Assembly (NCBI RefSeq): GCF_964656455.1
Contig: NC_135718.1
Location: forward strand, 20,720,449 to 20,784,448
Length of the DNA: 64,000 bases
From: Halichoerus grypus
Lineage: Eukaryota > Chordata > Mammalia > Carnivora > Phocidae
Direction: 5' to 3'
Part shown: positions 11,831 through 23,078 of the stretch, piece by piece
Layout of the letters: every line of letters starts with the position of its first letter
Position numbering within the stretch: position 1 is the stretch's first letter
Notes under the pieces: generated by a model
Databases searched by the model: none
What the model saw: only the letters and a program-made list of their open reading frames with translations
What the model was told of the DNA's origin: nothing
Translations under genes and position numbers: made by a program

Positions 11831-12639
11831 TTTGTATGAATTTGTATGTGTGTGTATATTTGAACCCCTCATGTGTACTCTAATTGAGTCTTAATTTTAT
11901 TATATTCTGAGAAAAAATTTAAAAGAAGGGAAACAAATCTCCTCTATAGTGGAAACTAACCTTAAAACTGGAGAAGTTGCCTCAGGTTAAGAGTATCATA
12001 GTCTTAACTCTGGAGGTAATAAAGAGAAATGTGGCAAACTAATCAGAGACTGCTTTGAAATTCCAGATGGGAAAATCGTAATATGTCTCATAATCAGATC
12101 TGTTGCTCTTGGAAAGTGGAAACATTGGCAGATTCATTAAAATGAGGCCTTCAACTTTCCATCGCTGTTTTGATGAGGGTAACCTCTCATATTCTTCCAA
12201 AATGTTGGCTTCTCAGTGACAGTTTTTTTCCACAATAAATGATCAGTTAGTGTATTTGAAGAAAATGGCTACATAGAACTATTTGAGGGAAAATGAGTTT
12301 GTAACTACATAAAGAGGCTAGAATCAAAATCACCTGCTCTTGTTATGAGCCAAGGCTTGGCTGTATCTCAATTATTTAGACCCAGGATCCTGGTAGGATG
12401 CCTTAATTACCAGCTCTACATGTTAGTTAGAAATCAGCTGGCTGGCAAAATACTTCTTCCAGTCACTTATGTAGAAGACAATTGAGTGAATAACCTTCAC
12501 TGAGCCAGGAACCTTCCATCCTTGACAACCTTTGCCTCTATGATTATTCATTCTGTTCTCTAGTAAAGCTGGGCCTTGCTTTTTCCAAAATTCACAGAAG
12601 GAAACTTGTGCACTGAACATTTTCAGTAGACTAGATGCC
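11831..12639. other. Unannotated stretch
   Basis: Nothing recognised. Confidence 0.4.
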
Positions 12640-12905
12640 GGCACTAGTGATTCAAAAGTGAATTAGGCTCAGTGTCTGCCCCCAAGATGCTTGCAGTCCT
12701 CTGAGGAAAGATGAAGAGATAAACTATTATCATGTTGTTGGTTAGAGTTGCTATAAATGTATGTCCAGGTTATAATGGGAATGGAGTGGAGGAAGAATGG
12801 GGTAAAATGTGGCAGGGGCAGTCACAGCAAAAAATCTTTGAGAATGAATGATCTGCATGTTGAAAAACAAATTAGTGTTTGTAAAAAAAATAGAAACTCA
12901 GAGGA
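12640..12905 (+). mobile_element. Probable L2 LINE fragment
   Basis: 'gtgattcaaaagtgaattaggctcagtgtctgcccccaagatgcttgcag' followed by 'gagttgctataaatg' follows the L2 3' region (carried 'gtgaacaa..ctgccctc..gagcttac'). Diverged; limits approximate. Confidence 0.5.
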
Positions 12906-13054
12906 GGGTAAGTGATGGACACAATATTCAGACCAATCCTGTTTACAGAGGGTCTTCTCTTTACTAAGGCTCATATATGAAAACAGAAGGGCAAGAAATC
13001 CAATAAAGATGACAAATTATAATTGCTTTTTACATTTTTGTATTTGGGATATAT

Positions 13055-13790
13055 AAGGAAGTAGAATTAACATATGATCTGACAATTCCACTTCTGGGAA
13101 TATGTCCAAAGGAAATAAAAACCCTAACTCACAAGAGTGCCTGCACGCCTATGTTCATAGCAGCATTATTTACAATAGCTAACACATGGGAACAACCTAA
13201 GTGTCCACTGATGGATGAATGAATAAAGTAGTTATGAATATTATTCAGCCGTAAAGAATGATAACATCCTACCATTTTTGACAACATGGATGGAGCTTGA
13301 AGGCATTATGCTAAGTGAAATAAGTCAAATGGAAAAAAACAAATACTGTATGATCTCAGTTATATTTGGAATCTAAAAAACAAAACAACAAACAAACAAA
13401 CCCAAAACTCAGAAAAAGAAATCAGACTTTTGGTTATCAAAGGCAGAAGGTAGAGGTAGGAGGAATTGCAGGAGGGTGGTCAAAAGGTATAAACTTTGTT
13501 ATAAATAAGTACTAGGGATGTAGTGTACGATATGATGACTATAACTAACACTGCTGTAGGATATAGGAAAGTTTTTAAGAGAGAAATCCTAAGAGATTTT
13601 ATCACAAAGATCTTTTTTTCCTTTCTTTTTCTTTACTTTCTACTGTATCTCTATTAGAAGGTGGATGTTACCTGAACCTATTGTGGTAATCATTCTACAT
13701 TGTATGTCAACTGAACAATCATCCTATTTACCTTAAATTTCTATAATGATATATGTCAATTATTTCTTGATAAAACTGGGGAAAAAGGGA
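13055..13790 (+). mobile_element. Old L1 ORF2 end plus 3' UTR
   Basis: The segment begins in decayed ORF2 coding sequence ('tatgatctgacaattccac', 'cctatgttcatagcagcatta', 'gtccactgatggatgaatgaa', 'atggatggagcttgaaggc', 'aagtgaaataagtca'). It continues into an L1MA/MB-like 3' UTR ('actataactaacactgctgta', 'ggatgttacctgaacctattgtgg') and ends in an A-rich stretch. It is 5'-truncated and full of stops. Confidence 0.93.
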
Positions 13791-14359
13791 AAGTAGAGAA
13801 AAATAAGAGAATGATAACTGAACTGAAGAGGTGGAAAGGGCTACATTAGGTAGTATCTTCCAAGCTGTATGTATGGATTTTTCCTGGATATCAATGAAAG
13901 CCATTGAATAGTTTCAGTAGTATATTCCACTGGGGTCACCTGGGGTTCACGAACCTAAGTTATTCTGTTCATGGATGAACTGGCTCATCTCTGTGGGGAC
14001 AGATTGGCTGATTTAGGTTAGCCTTGGCTGGAACAACAGTATCCTAACTGCTTCTGTGCTTCTTATTCTTTAGCAGCAGACATGTTCTCATTACAAAGGC
14101 AAAGATATGAGGGCACAAGTGGAAACTGCAAGTGCTTTTACAAGATTCTGCTTGTGTAACATTCACTAAGGCTGTCCAAAGCAAGTCAGATAAATGAACA
14201 CAGAACTGAAAAGCAAGAGATCATACTTTGCTTCTTGATGGTGAAATGCATTAACAAAGGTTGGGGTAAATAAATGAGGGCAGCAATGCCATTGAGCTGC
14301 CATAGTTTTCCAAAATGAACTTGTCAATTGATATTCCTTCCAGTATGGTTTAAGAGTTA
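13791..14359. other. Unannotated stretch
   Basis: No repeat or gene recognised. Confidence 0.4.
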
Positions 14360-14600
14360 AAGTCACTCCACATTCTTACTAACACTTGAGTGTGTAAATA
14401 TTTTGTATTGTGCTTGTGTTTCCATTTGCCTAATGATTAATGAAGCTGAGCACATTTTCATTGGTTTATTGGCAATTTAGATATCCTCTTTTATGAAATG
14501 AAATATCTATATACTTTTTTTTCTTTCGTTGAGGGTTTTGTCCATTTTTTCCCCATTGGGTTGTGTATCTTTGTATTTATAGGGCTGCGTACAAATTTTA
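14360..14600 (-). mobile_element. Old L1 fragment (ORF2 3' part)
   Basis: The antisense L1 pattern is present: 'actccacattcttactaacac', 'tttgcctaatgattaatgaagctgagcac', 'ttcattggtttattggcaattt'. It is short and highly diverged. Confidence 0.7.
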
Positions 14601-14644
14601 TTTAAGGGGCTGGATGTAAGTTGATATGCCCACTTTGAAAAACA

Positions 14645-14800
14645 TATATATGTGTGTGTGTGTGTGTGTGTGTAATATATGTGTGTGTTTGTATATTTCA
14701 TACTTGCCATGTATATATATGTGTGTTTGTATATTTCATACATTATATATGTATATATATACATATATATATATATACACACATACATACACACATGCAC
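14645..14800. repeat. (TG)n / (TA)n compound microsatellite
   Basis: (tg)n at about 14649-14673 is followed by alternating tatatgtgtgtt and (ta)n/(ca)n blocks, with two near-copies of 'tgtgtgtttgtatatttcatac' at 14681-14703 and 14720-14741. Frames on either strand are repeat translations. Confidence 0.95.
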
Positions 14801-14899
14801 GTGTATACCTTCCTCCATTTTTCTCTGGGTTGATGTTTCATTCTCTTAATGGCAACTTCAATGACAGAAGTACTGAATAAATGTGTTCTGCAATGCATC

Positions 14900-15005
14900 A
14901 AGCATTGTTTATTATTTTGCTTAGCCCTGTGCTAGGAGATACATATGACCCTGAATGGAAGAGAGCATTCTTTCCTATAAAGATTTTGTAGTGTAGGTTA
15001 AAGGT
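14900..15005 (+). mobile_element. Probable L2 fragment
   Basis: 'gcttagccctgtgctaggagatacatatgaccctgaatgg' then 'gagcattctttcctataaag' resembles the L2 motif 'gtgctgggggatacaa..ctgccctcaaggagctc'. Confidence 0.45.
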
Positions 15006-15029
15006 CAAACATAATACTTCTGAGAGGAA

Positions 15030-15160
15030 GCAACATAAAATTTTGAGCTACTGGGGCATTTAAAGTCCTAATTTAGAATCCTGGCTGTACATGGGCTAGC
15101 TGTTCAAGTTTGTAAAATTTATTAATCTTCCCTGAGTTTCAAAGTCCTCAAAGATGGCAT
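15030..15160 (+). mobile_element. MIR SINE fragment
   Basis: 'tttagaatcctggctgtacatgggctagctgttcaag' followed by 'ttaatcttccctgagtttcaaagtcctcaaa' matches the sense MIR core (aatcctggctctgcc..ctagctgtgtg..cctcagtttcctca). Confidence 0.75.
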
Positions 15161-15992
15161 TTTGTTTATTTGTCAGACCTAAGATCATGTCAAGAAAAAG
15201 GGACAGTTCACCTATTAAAGTCCTGTCCCAGATTGGGGAGAAAAATCTATCTTACAAAAATGGTAGAGTAGTATTATTTATATTATTCTCTAATAGTAAA
15301 GAAAGAAACAGAAACACACCTAAAGCTATTTGGAACTAGACTTCATGTTTTTACTTACTACTACAATTTCCCAAGAAGTGACATTTAAACTGTTCAAGTG
15401 TCCTAATTTTTGATGTACATCTATACATCCATTTCATTTTGCAGAGCAGGGAGAGAAAAACCTTTAGGGGAATACTATTAAGAATTTTACACAATGGCAA
15501 TCTATCAGGAAAGGCCAGTCCACATCGAAGAGAATGGAATCTGAGAATTGTTGGAAGTGACTTCACAAGTTGCTGTACATGGAGGAAAAAATTTGAAACT
15601 AAGAGCTCCTAGAAAGAGGGACATTCTAAATATATGGACAGCCATCTTACCTTCAGGTATTAGGTTTTGCTCCAAAGCCAATTGTAAAGTCATTTTGAAT
15701 GACATTTTTATTCGATCTGTAATGCATTTGATTGCAGCAAGTAGATCTCATAGAGAGAAAAGTCTTCCTGCATTGACATAGGATCTGTTCATTCACATCT
15801 CTGAGCTATTTAAAGGAAATTGTCCAGTCCATGGGATTATATCCTTAATTTAAAGTTGCTCCAATTGTTTTGCTGTTGTTGTTAGTATGTTTTTATGTGA
15901 TGTAAGAATTGAAATAAAATATGTTTGAAGATGTATATAATACCTTTTATATCTTTGAAACTGGGACTTTAGAGAAATTTGCCTTTTCATAT
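15161..15992. other. Unannotated stretch with overlapping short frames
   Basis: Three frames of 66-77 codons overlap on opposite strands at 15351-15781. None shows a recognised domain, signal peptide or family motif, and there is no poly(A) or duplication to mark a processed copy. Treated as non-coding. Confidence 0.35.
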
Positions 15993-15997
15993 ATATA

Positions 15998-16455
15998 TGG
16001 TAGACTGAATAATGACCTCCAAAGATGTCCATGTTCTATTCATGAGGCCTGTGAACATGTTACATACATATAAAAGGGGCTTTATTGATATATTTAAACT
16101 AAAGATTTTGAGATGGAGACATTATCTTGGATTACCCAATGGGCCTGATATAATCAGAATTGTCCTTATAAGTGGGAAGCAGTAGATAGGAAAGGAGAGA
16201 AGGCAATGTGAGAATGTAAGCAGAGATAGGAGTGAGGTGGCTTCTCACTAAGGAATGCAAGCAGCTTCTAGAAGCTGGAAGACAGAAGGAAGGAATTCTC
16301 CCCTAAAGCCTCTAAAACGAACTTGTCCTGATAACACCTTAGCCTTATAAAACTCCTCTCAGGTTCTGACTTCCAGAACTATAAGAGAATAAATATATGT
16401 TGTTTTGAGCCACTCTATTTTGGTACCTTGTTACCAGAAATATGAAACTAATACA
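15998..16455 (+). mobile_element. MLT-like (ERVL-MaLR type) solo LTR
   Basis: It starts 'tggtagactgaataatgacctccaaagatgtcc' and ends 'tgaaactaataca', with an internal 'ttgtccttataagtgg', 'cttctagaagctgg' and a poly(A) signal in 'gagaataaatatatg' at 16388. The 5-bp duplication atata occurs at 15993-15997 and 16456-16460. No internal retroviral sequence is attached, so it is a solo LTR. Confidence 0.85.
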
Positions 16456-16460
16456 ATATA

Positions 16461-17344
16461 TAAAAAGGTTTTATGGATGAGGTAAAGAAGAGAGTCAGTC
16501 CTTTGTTACATTTATCAAAGTCTGTAATTCCCTAACCTAAATCCTCTGGTAGAGATAGCAACCCGCTCTAATGGGCAAATATTTCACCCACAGCTTTGTG
16601 TAACCAGAGCATAATGAGAAAGAAAAGGGCTCCACCACCCTTACTAAAAGCTGCTCTGTGATTGTCCCCTGAATATGTCAGGGAACTCCATAAATAAATT
16701 AAGTTATGCCTCGAATAGTAAACATGTTGTTTCTCTGAAAGGAACAACTAAACTCTGAACAATGGAACTCTGAATATGAGTTGTTTCTGTTAAAATGTAA
16801 GCACATGACCTTCCAGTTCTGAGAATGATGGAGTAATGATTATCAGAATTAACCTCCCACCATAAGTAAATATGATACTATATATATAATATGTGAAGAA
16901 TTTTCTTTCAGGAAGTGGACAACAAACAGCCCAGAGATACGATCCTTGAATGAAGAGAAACACATGAAGTGAATTCCACGTTTGTGTAAGCTTTATGCTA
17001 GGGGGATTCACTGAATACGGAGAGGTGAAGCCCAAACACAGAGTAGTGGTCTTGATGGGCACAGGAAACAAAGATAAGATATAAGGACTGAGATACTAGT
17101 TGAACTTTACAGGAAAGAGATTTGGAGCAGAGAGAGTTGTACAGAGAAGTAGCCCAAAAATCTGTGTCAGGCTTCCCTTGCATCTTTGGCTGAATACTAA
17201 GCTTCACAAGTATAAGACAAGATCCTATGAGACATGATGGAGAAAAGCTCATCAGAATGGTGCACTTTTTACCAAGGATGAGCTTACATTGACACATCAT
17301 AATCAACCAAAGTCTAGAAGTTACCTTAGAATTCACTCTTGATG
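16461..17344. other. Unannotated; possible L1 5' remnant 16790-17340
   Basis: The text around 16800-17340 ('cttccagttctgagaatgatgg', 'aggaagtggacaacaaacagccc', 'ggtgcactttttaccaagg') has the look of a decayed LINE 5' region but could not be matched confidently. Two overlapping minus-strand frames (93 and 112 codons) show no domain. Confidence 0.3.
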
Positions 17345-18035
17345 TTGTACATTCTATGGGCTTGGGTATATGTATAATGACGTTTTTGTATCATTGTAAG
17401 ATCATACAGAGTATTTTTACTACCCTAAAAATCCTGTGTGCTCTGCCTATTTGTTTCTCCCCTCTTCCCATTCCCTTGCCAGCAAACACTCATCTTTTTA
17501 TTGTCTCCAGTTTTGCCTTTCCCAAAATGCCATATATAGTTGAAATCATACAGTGCAGCCTTTTCATATGGGTTGTTTCACTTAATAATACACGTTTAAG
17601 ATTATGCCATGTCTTTTCATAGTTTGATTGCTCATTTCTTTATAGCACTGATTAATTTTCCATTATCTAAGTGTATCACAGTTAATTTTTCCATTCATCT
17701 ACTAAAGGACATCTTGGTTGCTTCCAATGTGTCTGTACCTTTAGGAAAGAAAAAATCAATAGTATTTTTTCCAGTATAATACATTAATAACAGATTTGGT
17801 GTTGAACATCTCTTAATATTAGTGAAGACTAGTATTTAATATATTTTCTTGTGCAAATGTTTTGAATATTTATCTTATAATATTTATTTTTTCTTATTGG
17901 TCATAGGGGCTCTTTAAATATTTAGTATAGTAACTCTTTGCTCTCATATATTTCAAATATTTTCATCTGATTTTTTATCATTTATGTTGGTAAAAGGTAT
18001 TGTTTCTGTTTATTTATGTATTTATTTTAGGGGTG
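17345..18035 (-). mobile_element. Old L1M 3' UTR and ORF2 end
   Basis: Bases 17345-17740 read as antisense L1M 3' UTR: 'acagagtatttttactaccctaaaaatcctgtgtgctc', 'atgccatatatagttgaaatcatacagt' and 'cttggttgcttccaa'. Bases 17800-18035 continue into diverged antisense ORF2 ('ggggctctttaaatatttag', 'actctttgctctcatatatttcaaatatt'). Confidence 0.85.
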
Positions 18036-18953
18036 GAGAATGATAGAATTATTCTTTCTAAAATCAATATTTGCAATATCAAAATTCAAAATTCACCTTC
18101 CCACATCACTGTCTTATTACAGAATGAATTCCCAGAGAATAGAATTGGTGTTTGATTGTTTTTACCCTTCAATCAGGCATATGTGTTTCACAATTTAAAG
18201 TTCTTGCTGCCCAACATTTAAAGAGGTTGATGTTCTTGCATTCCAAGCAGTAAATCTACAGAAAACTGCCCATAAAATCTCTTTCAAGGTGCTTAGTGAG
18301 ATAGGCTTTGGAGAAATAGAAAATTTGACCTATATTGATTCTATGTCCTTTGAGAAATAGGCAGTGTGGGCTTGATTAATGAGCATTTCCCACCTCATTT
18401 ATGTCCAAAATCCTTGAAATTGACATCTGAAAATTCTTGTACATTGTTCCAAAGTAAAGTATGTTGAATGCCTCCTCAGGTTGTGATATGTCTTTGCTGC
18501 CTATGGCTAAGTGCTGTATTCTTAGCCATGCAGACAATAGTCAGTTTGGGAAAGAAGCAAAAGGAACAAAAACAAAACAAACAAAAAACTAAAATATGAT
18601 AAATATGCTCTGAAGCTTAGACCACAACTATATTTAAATATCTTTGAGATTATTTTTCTTTGACTTCCCAAATGACTTTTTGTTCTTATATTTAAAATAG
18701 TGAAACAGTATCAGTATAAGTTAATTAATAAGGGAGTGTGGATTTTGTGTCATTATTTTAAAATTGAAGTTGCATGCTCTATTTCATGAATTTATACTCC
18801 AACATCTACATTGATATCCAGAATTAAAGGATCTCAGAAATGTAAGTGACCTTATAGATATGTTAATAGAGTGGTTTCTATGCAAGAGTATGCATTAAAA
18901 TCATCTGAGGATTTTTTTTTTCAAAATACACATGTCAGGCTTATACCCTAGAA
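18036..18953. other. Unannotated stretch
   Basis: No repeat recognised. It contains the 19-mer tgtttcacaatttaaagtt (18184-18202), which recurs at 20951-20969 in the rearranged region described below. Confidence 0.4.
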
Positions 18954-19169
18954 CAGGGATTGATAAACTTTCTTTCTAAAGGCAGTTATTCAATATTTTA
19001 GGCTTTGTAGGCCATGCAATCTTTGTAGGCATGACTCATCTCTGGTATTCTAGCCCCAAAGCAGCCACAGATAATACTTAAATGGGCATAACTCTGTCTG
19101 ATTAAACTTTATTTATAAAAATAGGTGATGGTCCAGATTTGGTCCAGGATTATATTTTGCCACTCTCTG
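18954..19169 (+). mobile_element. Non-autonomous hAT-Charlie element
   Basis: It starts 'cagggattgataaacttt' and ends 'atattttgccactctctg', with 'ttaggctttgtaggccatgcaatc' and 'aaactttatttataaaaatagg' inside. This is the short form of a Charlie-type element whose outer sequence is also seen at 29090-29345 and 53464-53667. Confidence 0.85.
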
Positions 19170-19239
19170 CTATACAAGGTCAATTTGATGTGCCAGTGAC
19201 TTAACTGGCTAATAGAAAAACAAAATCATTTGTCTTCAG

Positions 19240-20065
19240 AAGATGATTGCCAAAAACAAAGTCTTTCTGATGCATCACTCAGAAGACCTTGAATAAATTA
19301 AAAAAAATACTAGACATGAGAAGAAAACAGAAAGTATCAGCTACAGTGAAGAATATTAGTCTAAAGTTGAAATTAGCAAAGCCTTTAAAATAACTTTGAT
19401 AAGTGAGTTAAAAGTACACTGAAATGACGAATGGATTGATAAATATATTAGGAGTTTAGGAGAGATAATAAAGCAAAAAAAAATTGGTAGAATTAAAGAA
19501 CACAATAGATCAAATTAATAATAAACATGAAGACTAAACAATGAAGAACACAGGAAAAGAAAGACATGGAGGAAAAATAAGAAAATGAACATATTGTATT
19601 TTTGAAACTGGAATTAAAGAAATATGGGAAAAAGACAATGGGGCAAAAAGTAAGTGATGTCATATTGTTTTACATTTTTGCCCCCAAATTTCACCATGGA
19701 CAACAACTCTGAGGTCCAGGAAGTCTAGTGGAACCAAAGCAGGATAAATGAACAAACAAAAATCTATCAAGGTACACTAAAGTTGGAGAAAAACAATCTT
19801 AAAAGCAGAAAGACGATGAATCATATATTACATAGAAATAAACAAAATAAAAATTCCAGTAACTTCTCATCAGAAACTGAAGGCCAAGAGACAACAAAAT
19901 GACATAAAGCGCTAAAAAAGAAAAAAAAATACCTGCTGATGTGGAATTTTATATTTTGAATGCTTTATGCAGCTAAATCTAACCTGAAAAGGTAAAGAAG
20001 GACATATATTATGATGAGGTTGGAGTTGAAACTTCAAATGAGAGAGTTTACCAAGTGGTTGTTGG
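19240..20065 (+). mobile_element. Old LINE (HAL1/L1M 5' region)
   Basis: An A-rich sense-strand LINE with 'ggtagaattaaagaacacaatagatc', 'cttctcatcagaaactgaaggccaagagacaacaaaatgac' and 'aaaaatacctgctgatgtggaattttatattttgaat'. The pattern is that of HAL1 or the L1M upstream region. Strongly decayed. Confidence 0.65.
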
Positions 20066-20079
20066 GTGAAGGGAAGGAG

Positions 20080-20718
20080 ATTATTCTCTTTTTTTCTTTG
20101 AAAAATATTATGACATTTTATGTTTTATTTACATAATTATTGAATAAATTTTATGTGTAACATTGTATAAATTTAAGGTATACAACATTAGTTTGATGTA
20201 TTTATATATTCTAATATTGCTGATGTAACACATTACATAATTGTAATATAATATTATTGTCTTTATTTATTATATTGTGTATTAGATCTCTGTGGCTTAC
20301 TTCCTAATTGTTGTAAGTTTGTACTTTTATTTTTATTTATTTATGTTTTTATTATTCATAAAACTTAATTTTTTCCATTTTTTTAAATTTAAATTCAATT
20401 AGCCAAGTTATCCCTTCCCCCCATCAGCTGGTAACCACCACTTTATTCTCTGTTTTTTTACAGGTTCAACATTTTTAGATTCCACATTAATAGTGATATC
20501 ACATAGTACTTATCTTTCTCTGTCTGACTTCTCTCGCTTAGCGTAATGTGTTCAAGATCCATTCATGTTGTCACAAATGGGAACATATCTTTCTTATGGC
20601 TGAATAATATTCCATTGTGTACCTTTTTTTCCATTCATCTGTAGATGGGCATTTGGGTGCTTTCCATGTCTTGGCTATTGTGCATAATGCTACAGTAAAC
20701 ATGAGTACGCTGAATGAC
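20080..20718 (-). mobile_element. Old L1M, 3' part (first half)
   Basis: Antisense 3' UTR and ORF2 C-terminal coding sequence: 'aaggtatacaacattagttt', 'gtaaccaccactttattctctg', 'ggctgaataatattccattgtg' and 'cttggctattgtgcataatgctacagtaaacatgag'. The same element resumes at 21011, so 20719-21010 interrupts it. Confidence 0.88.
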
Positions 20719-20918
20719 GACAAATACCATATGATTTCACTTATGTGCAATCTAAAAACAAACAAACAACAAAAAAGCAGAAACATACCTATAAACACAG
20801 AGAGGAGGTTGCCAGAGGGGAGGTGGGTGGAGAGATGGGCAAAATGGGCTGAAGGTGCATTTTCCAGTTAATGGAATGAATAAGTCATGGATAAAAGGAA
20901 TAGCATAGGGGATGTAGT
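20719..20918 (+). repeat. 200-bp inverted repeat, arm 1 (copied L1 3' UTR)
   Basis: This arm is the reverse complement of 21412-21611 over 200 bp with a single mismatch (c20849 against a21481). It is L1 3' UTR sequence in sense orientation placed inside an antisense old L1. Both arms share the same non-consensus text, so one was copied from the other rather than both being independent L1 insertions. Confidence 0.95.
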
Positions 20919-21010
20919 TAGACATCTACATTGTTGAATCACATCTAAATTGTTTCACAATTTAAAGTTGTGAAACTTTATGTCTCATTGAAATATGTCT
21001 CATTGAAATC
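20919..21010. repeat. Junction scar: hairpin and tandem 16-mer
   Basis: attgttgaatcac (20930-20942) is the reverse complement of 21325-21337. gtttcacaa (20952-20960) pairs with ttgtgaaac (20968-20976) over a 7-nt loop. 'atgtctcattgaaat' occurs three times at 20980-20994, 20995-21009 and 21014-21028; the last is the native L1 copy. Confidence 0.85.
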
Positions 21011-21255
21011 CATATGTCTCATTGAAATCCTGCTTTTCATTTTATAAACCTTTGGGTTTATACCCAGAAGTGGAATTGCCAAATCGTATGGTAGATCTAT
21101 TTTTAATTTTTTGAGGCACCTCCATATTGTTTTCCATACTGGTTGGACCAGTTCACATTCCCACCAACAATGTATAAGTGTTCCATTTCACCTCATCCAC
21201 ACCAGCACCTGCTATCATCTTCTCCTCCTCCTTCTTCTCCTTTGCGAGTAATGGA
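21011..21255 (-). mobile_element. Old L1M, 3' part (resumed)
   Basis: 'ctcattgaaatcctgctttt', 'gggtttatacccagaagtggaattgcc', 'ggttggaccagttcacattcccaccaacaatgta' continue antisense ORF2 from 20718. It ends near a CT-rich patch at 21215-21240. Confidence 0.85.
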
Positions 21256-21261
21256 TTTATC

Positions 21262-22840
21262 TTTTATTTTTTATTGATGTATTGTTGACACACAATGTTA
21301 CATTAGTTTCAGGTGTACAACATAGTGATTCAACAATTCTAAACATTATGCTACACTCAGCACAAATGTAGCTACCATCTGTCACCATACAATGCTATTA
21401 CAAGACCATTGACTACATCCCCTATGCTATTCCTTTTATCCATGACTTATTCATTCCATTAACTGGAAAATGCACCTTCAACCCATTTTGCCCATCTCTC
21501 CACCCACCTCCCCTCTGGCAACCTCCTCTCTGTGTTTATAGGTATGTTTCTGCTTTTTTGTTGTTTGTTTGTTTTTAGATTGCACATAAGTGAAATCATA
21601 TGGTATTTGTCTTTCTCTGTCTGACTTATTTCACTCTCTAAGTCCATCCATGTTGCTGCAAATGTCAAGATCACATCTTTTCTCATGGCTGAGTAACAGT
21701 TTATTGTAATATATACCATGTCTTCTTTATTCATTTATCTATCAATGGACATGGGTTACTTCTATATCTTGGCTATTGTAAATGATGCTGCAATAAACAT
21801 AAAATAAAACCCATATCTTTTTGAATTAGAGCTTTTGTTTTCTTTGGGTAAATATCCCCTAATGGAATTACTGAATTATATGGCACTTCTAACTTTTTTG
21901 AAGAATCTCCATACTGTTTTTCACAGTGGCTATACCAATTTACATTCCCACCAACAGTGTGTGAGGGTTCCTTTTTCTCTACATCCTCACCAACACTCTT
22001 TATTTCTTGTCTTTTGATGCTAGATATTCTTATATGGGTAACATGATATCTCATTGTGGTTTTGATTTGCATTTCTCTGATGATTAGTGATACGGAGCAT
22101 TTTTTCATCTGTTTGTAGGACATCAGTATGTCTTCTTTGGAAAAATGTCTATTCAGGTCCTCCACCCATTTTTAAATTGTTGTTGTTTTTGTGTGTGTGT
22201 TGAGTTGTATAAGTTCTTTATATATTTTGGATATTAACCTGTTATTAGATATATCATTTGCAAATATCTCCAATTTAATATGTTGCTTTCTCATTTTGCT
22301 GATGGCTTTTGCTGTGCAAAAGCTTTATATTTTGGTGTAATCCCAATAGTTTATTTTTGCTTTTATTACCCTTGCCCAAGGAGACATATCTAGAAAAATG
22401 TTTCTAAGGCCCATGTCAAAGAGATTACTGACTATATTTTCTTTCAGAGTTGTTTTTTGTTTGTTTGTTGTTTTTAATTTCAGGTCTCACATTTAGGTTA
22501 TTAATCCATTTTGAGTTATTTTTGTATGTGGTGTAAGAAAGTGGTCCAGTTTCATTCTTTTGCATGTAGCTGTCCAGTTTTCCCAGCACAATTTGTTTCC
22601 TTGTATATTCCTGCCTCCTTTGTCATAGATTAATTGACCATTTAAGTGTGGATTTATTTCTGGGCTCTTTATTCTGATCTATTGATCTATGTGTCTATTT
22701 TTATGCCAGTACCATATTATTTTAATTATTATAGCTTTGTAGTATATTTTGAAATTTAGAATTTTGATACCTCCAGATTTGTTCTTTCTCAAGATTGCTT
22801 TGGCTATTCAGGGTCTTTGTGGTTCTGTACAAATTTTAGA

Positions 22841-22845
<5 letters not shown>
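21262..22845 (-). mobile_element. L1, 3' UTR through C-terminal ORF2
   Basis: The element begins with the antisense 3' end ('ttattgatgtattgttgacacacaatgttacattagtttcagg') and runs through the ORF2 C-terminal region ('ggctattgtaaatgatgctgcaataaaca', 'tttacattcccaccaacagtg', 'tagaaaaatgtttctaaggc', 'tgttctttctcaagattgctttggctatt'). Frames are broken; the longest remnant frame is 130 codons at 21773-22165. It contains inverted-repeat arm 2. Confidence 0.93.
21412..21611 (-). repeat. 200-bp inverted repeat, arm 2 (native L1 copy)
   Basis: This arm is continuous with L1 sequence on both sides (3' UTR to the left, ORF2 end to the right), so it is the likely source of arm 1 at 20719-20918. The spacer between arms is 493 bp. 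Confidence 0.95.
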
Positions 22846-22883
<38 letters not shown>

Positions 22884-22893
22884 CATATATATA
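22841..22893. repeat. (TA)n(TG)n microsatellite
   Basis: atatatat(gt)n followed by atacatatatatatat, located between the L1 fragment and the minus-strand SINE. Confidence 0.95.
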
Positions 22894-23078
22894 TATTGAG
22901 ACAGACAGCACATACATGAAGGGGGGCGGTACAGAGGGCGAGGGAGAGAGAGAATCTCAAGCAGGCTCCACACCCATCACAAAGCCTGATGCAGGGCTCT
23001 ATCTCATGACCCTGAGATCATGACCTGAGTTGAAATCAAGATTCAGATACTCAACCAACTGAGTCACCCAGGCACTCC
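22894..23078 (-). mobile_element. CAN-SINE
   Basis: Antisense head 'actgagtcacccaggcactcc' at 23058-23078, with 'gatcatgacctgagttgaaatcaag' and 'ggcgagggagagagagaatctcaagcaggct' further in. The A-tail side (left) is merged with the microsatellite. It lies exactly where the L1 jumps from ORF2 to 5' UTR sequence. Confidence 0.93.

Noticed and set aside
11634..11894. Two overlapping 78-86-codon frames rich in Tyr/Leu/Ser/Ile
   Set aside because: They are translations of the (CTAT)n microsatellite.
14507..14880. Frames of 84-103 codons on both strands
   Set aside because: Products of the TG/TA compound microsatellite.
15351..15781. Cluster of three overlapping short frames as a candidate exon
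   Set aside because: Frames are on opposite strands with no domain, no convincing splice sites and no support for one over another.
20719..21611. Twin priming as the cause of the 200-bp inverted repeat
   Set aside because: Twin priming inverts part of one element without duplicating it. Here the same 200 bp is present twice, and arm 1 has no target-site duplication or tail.
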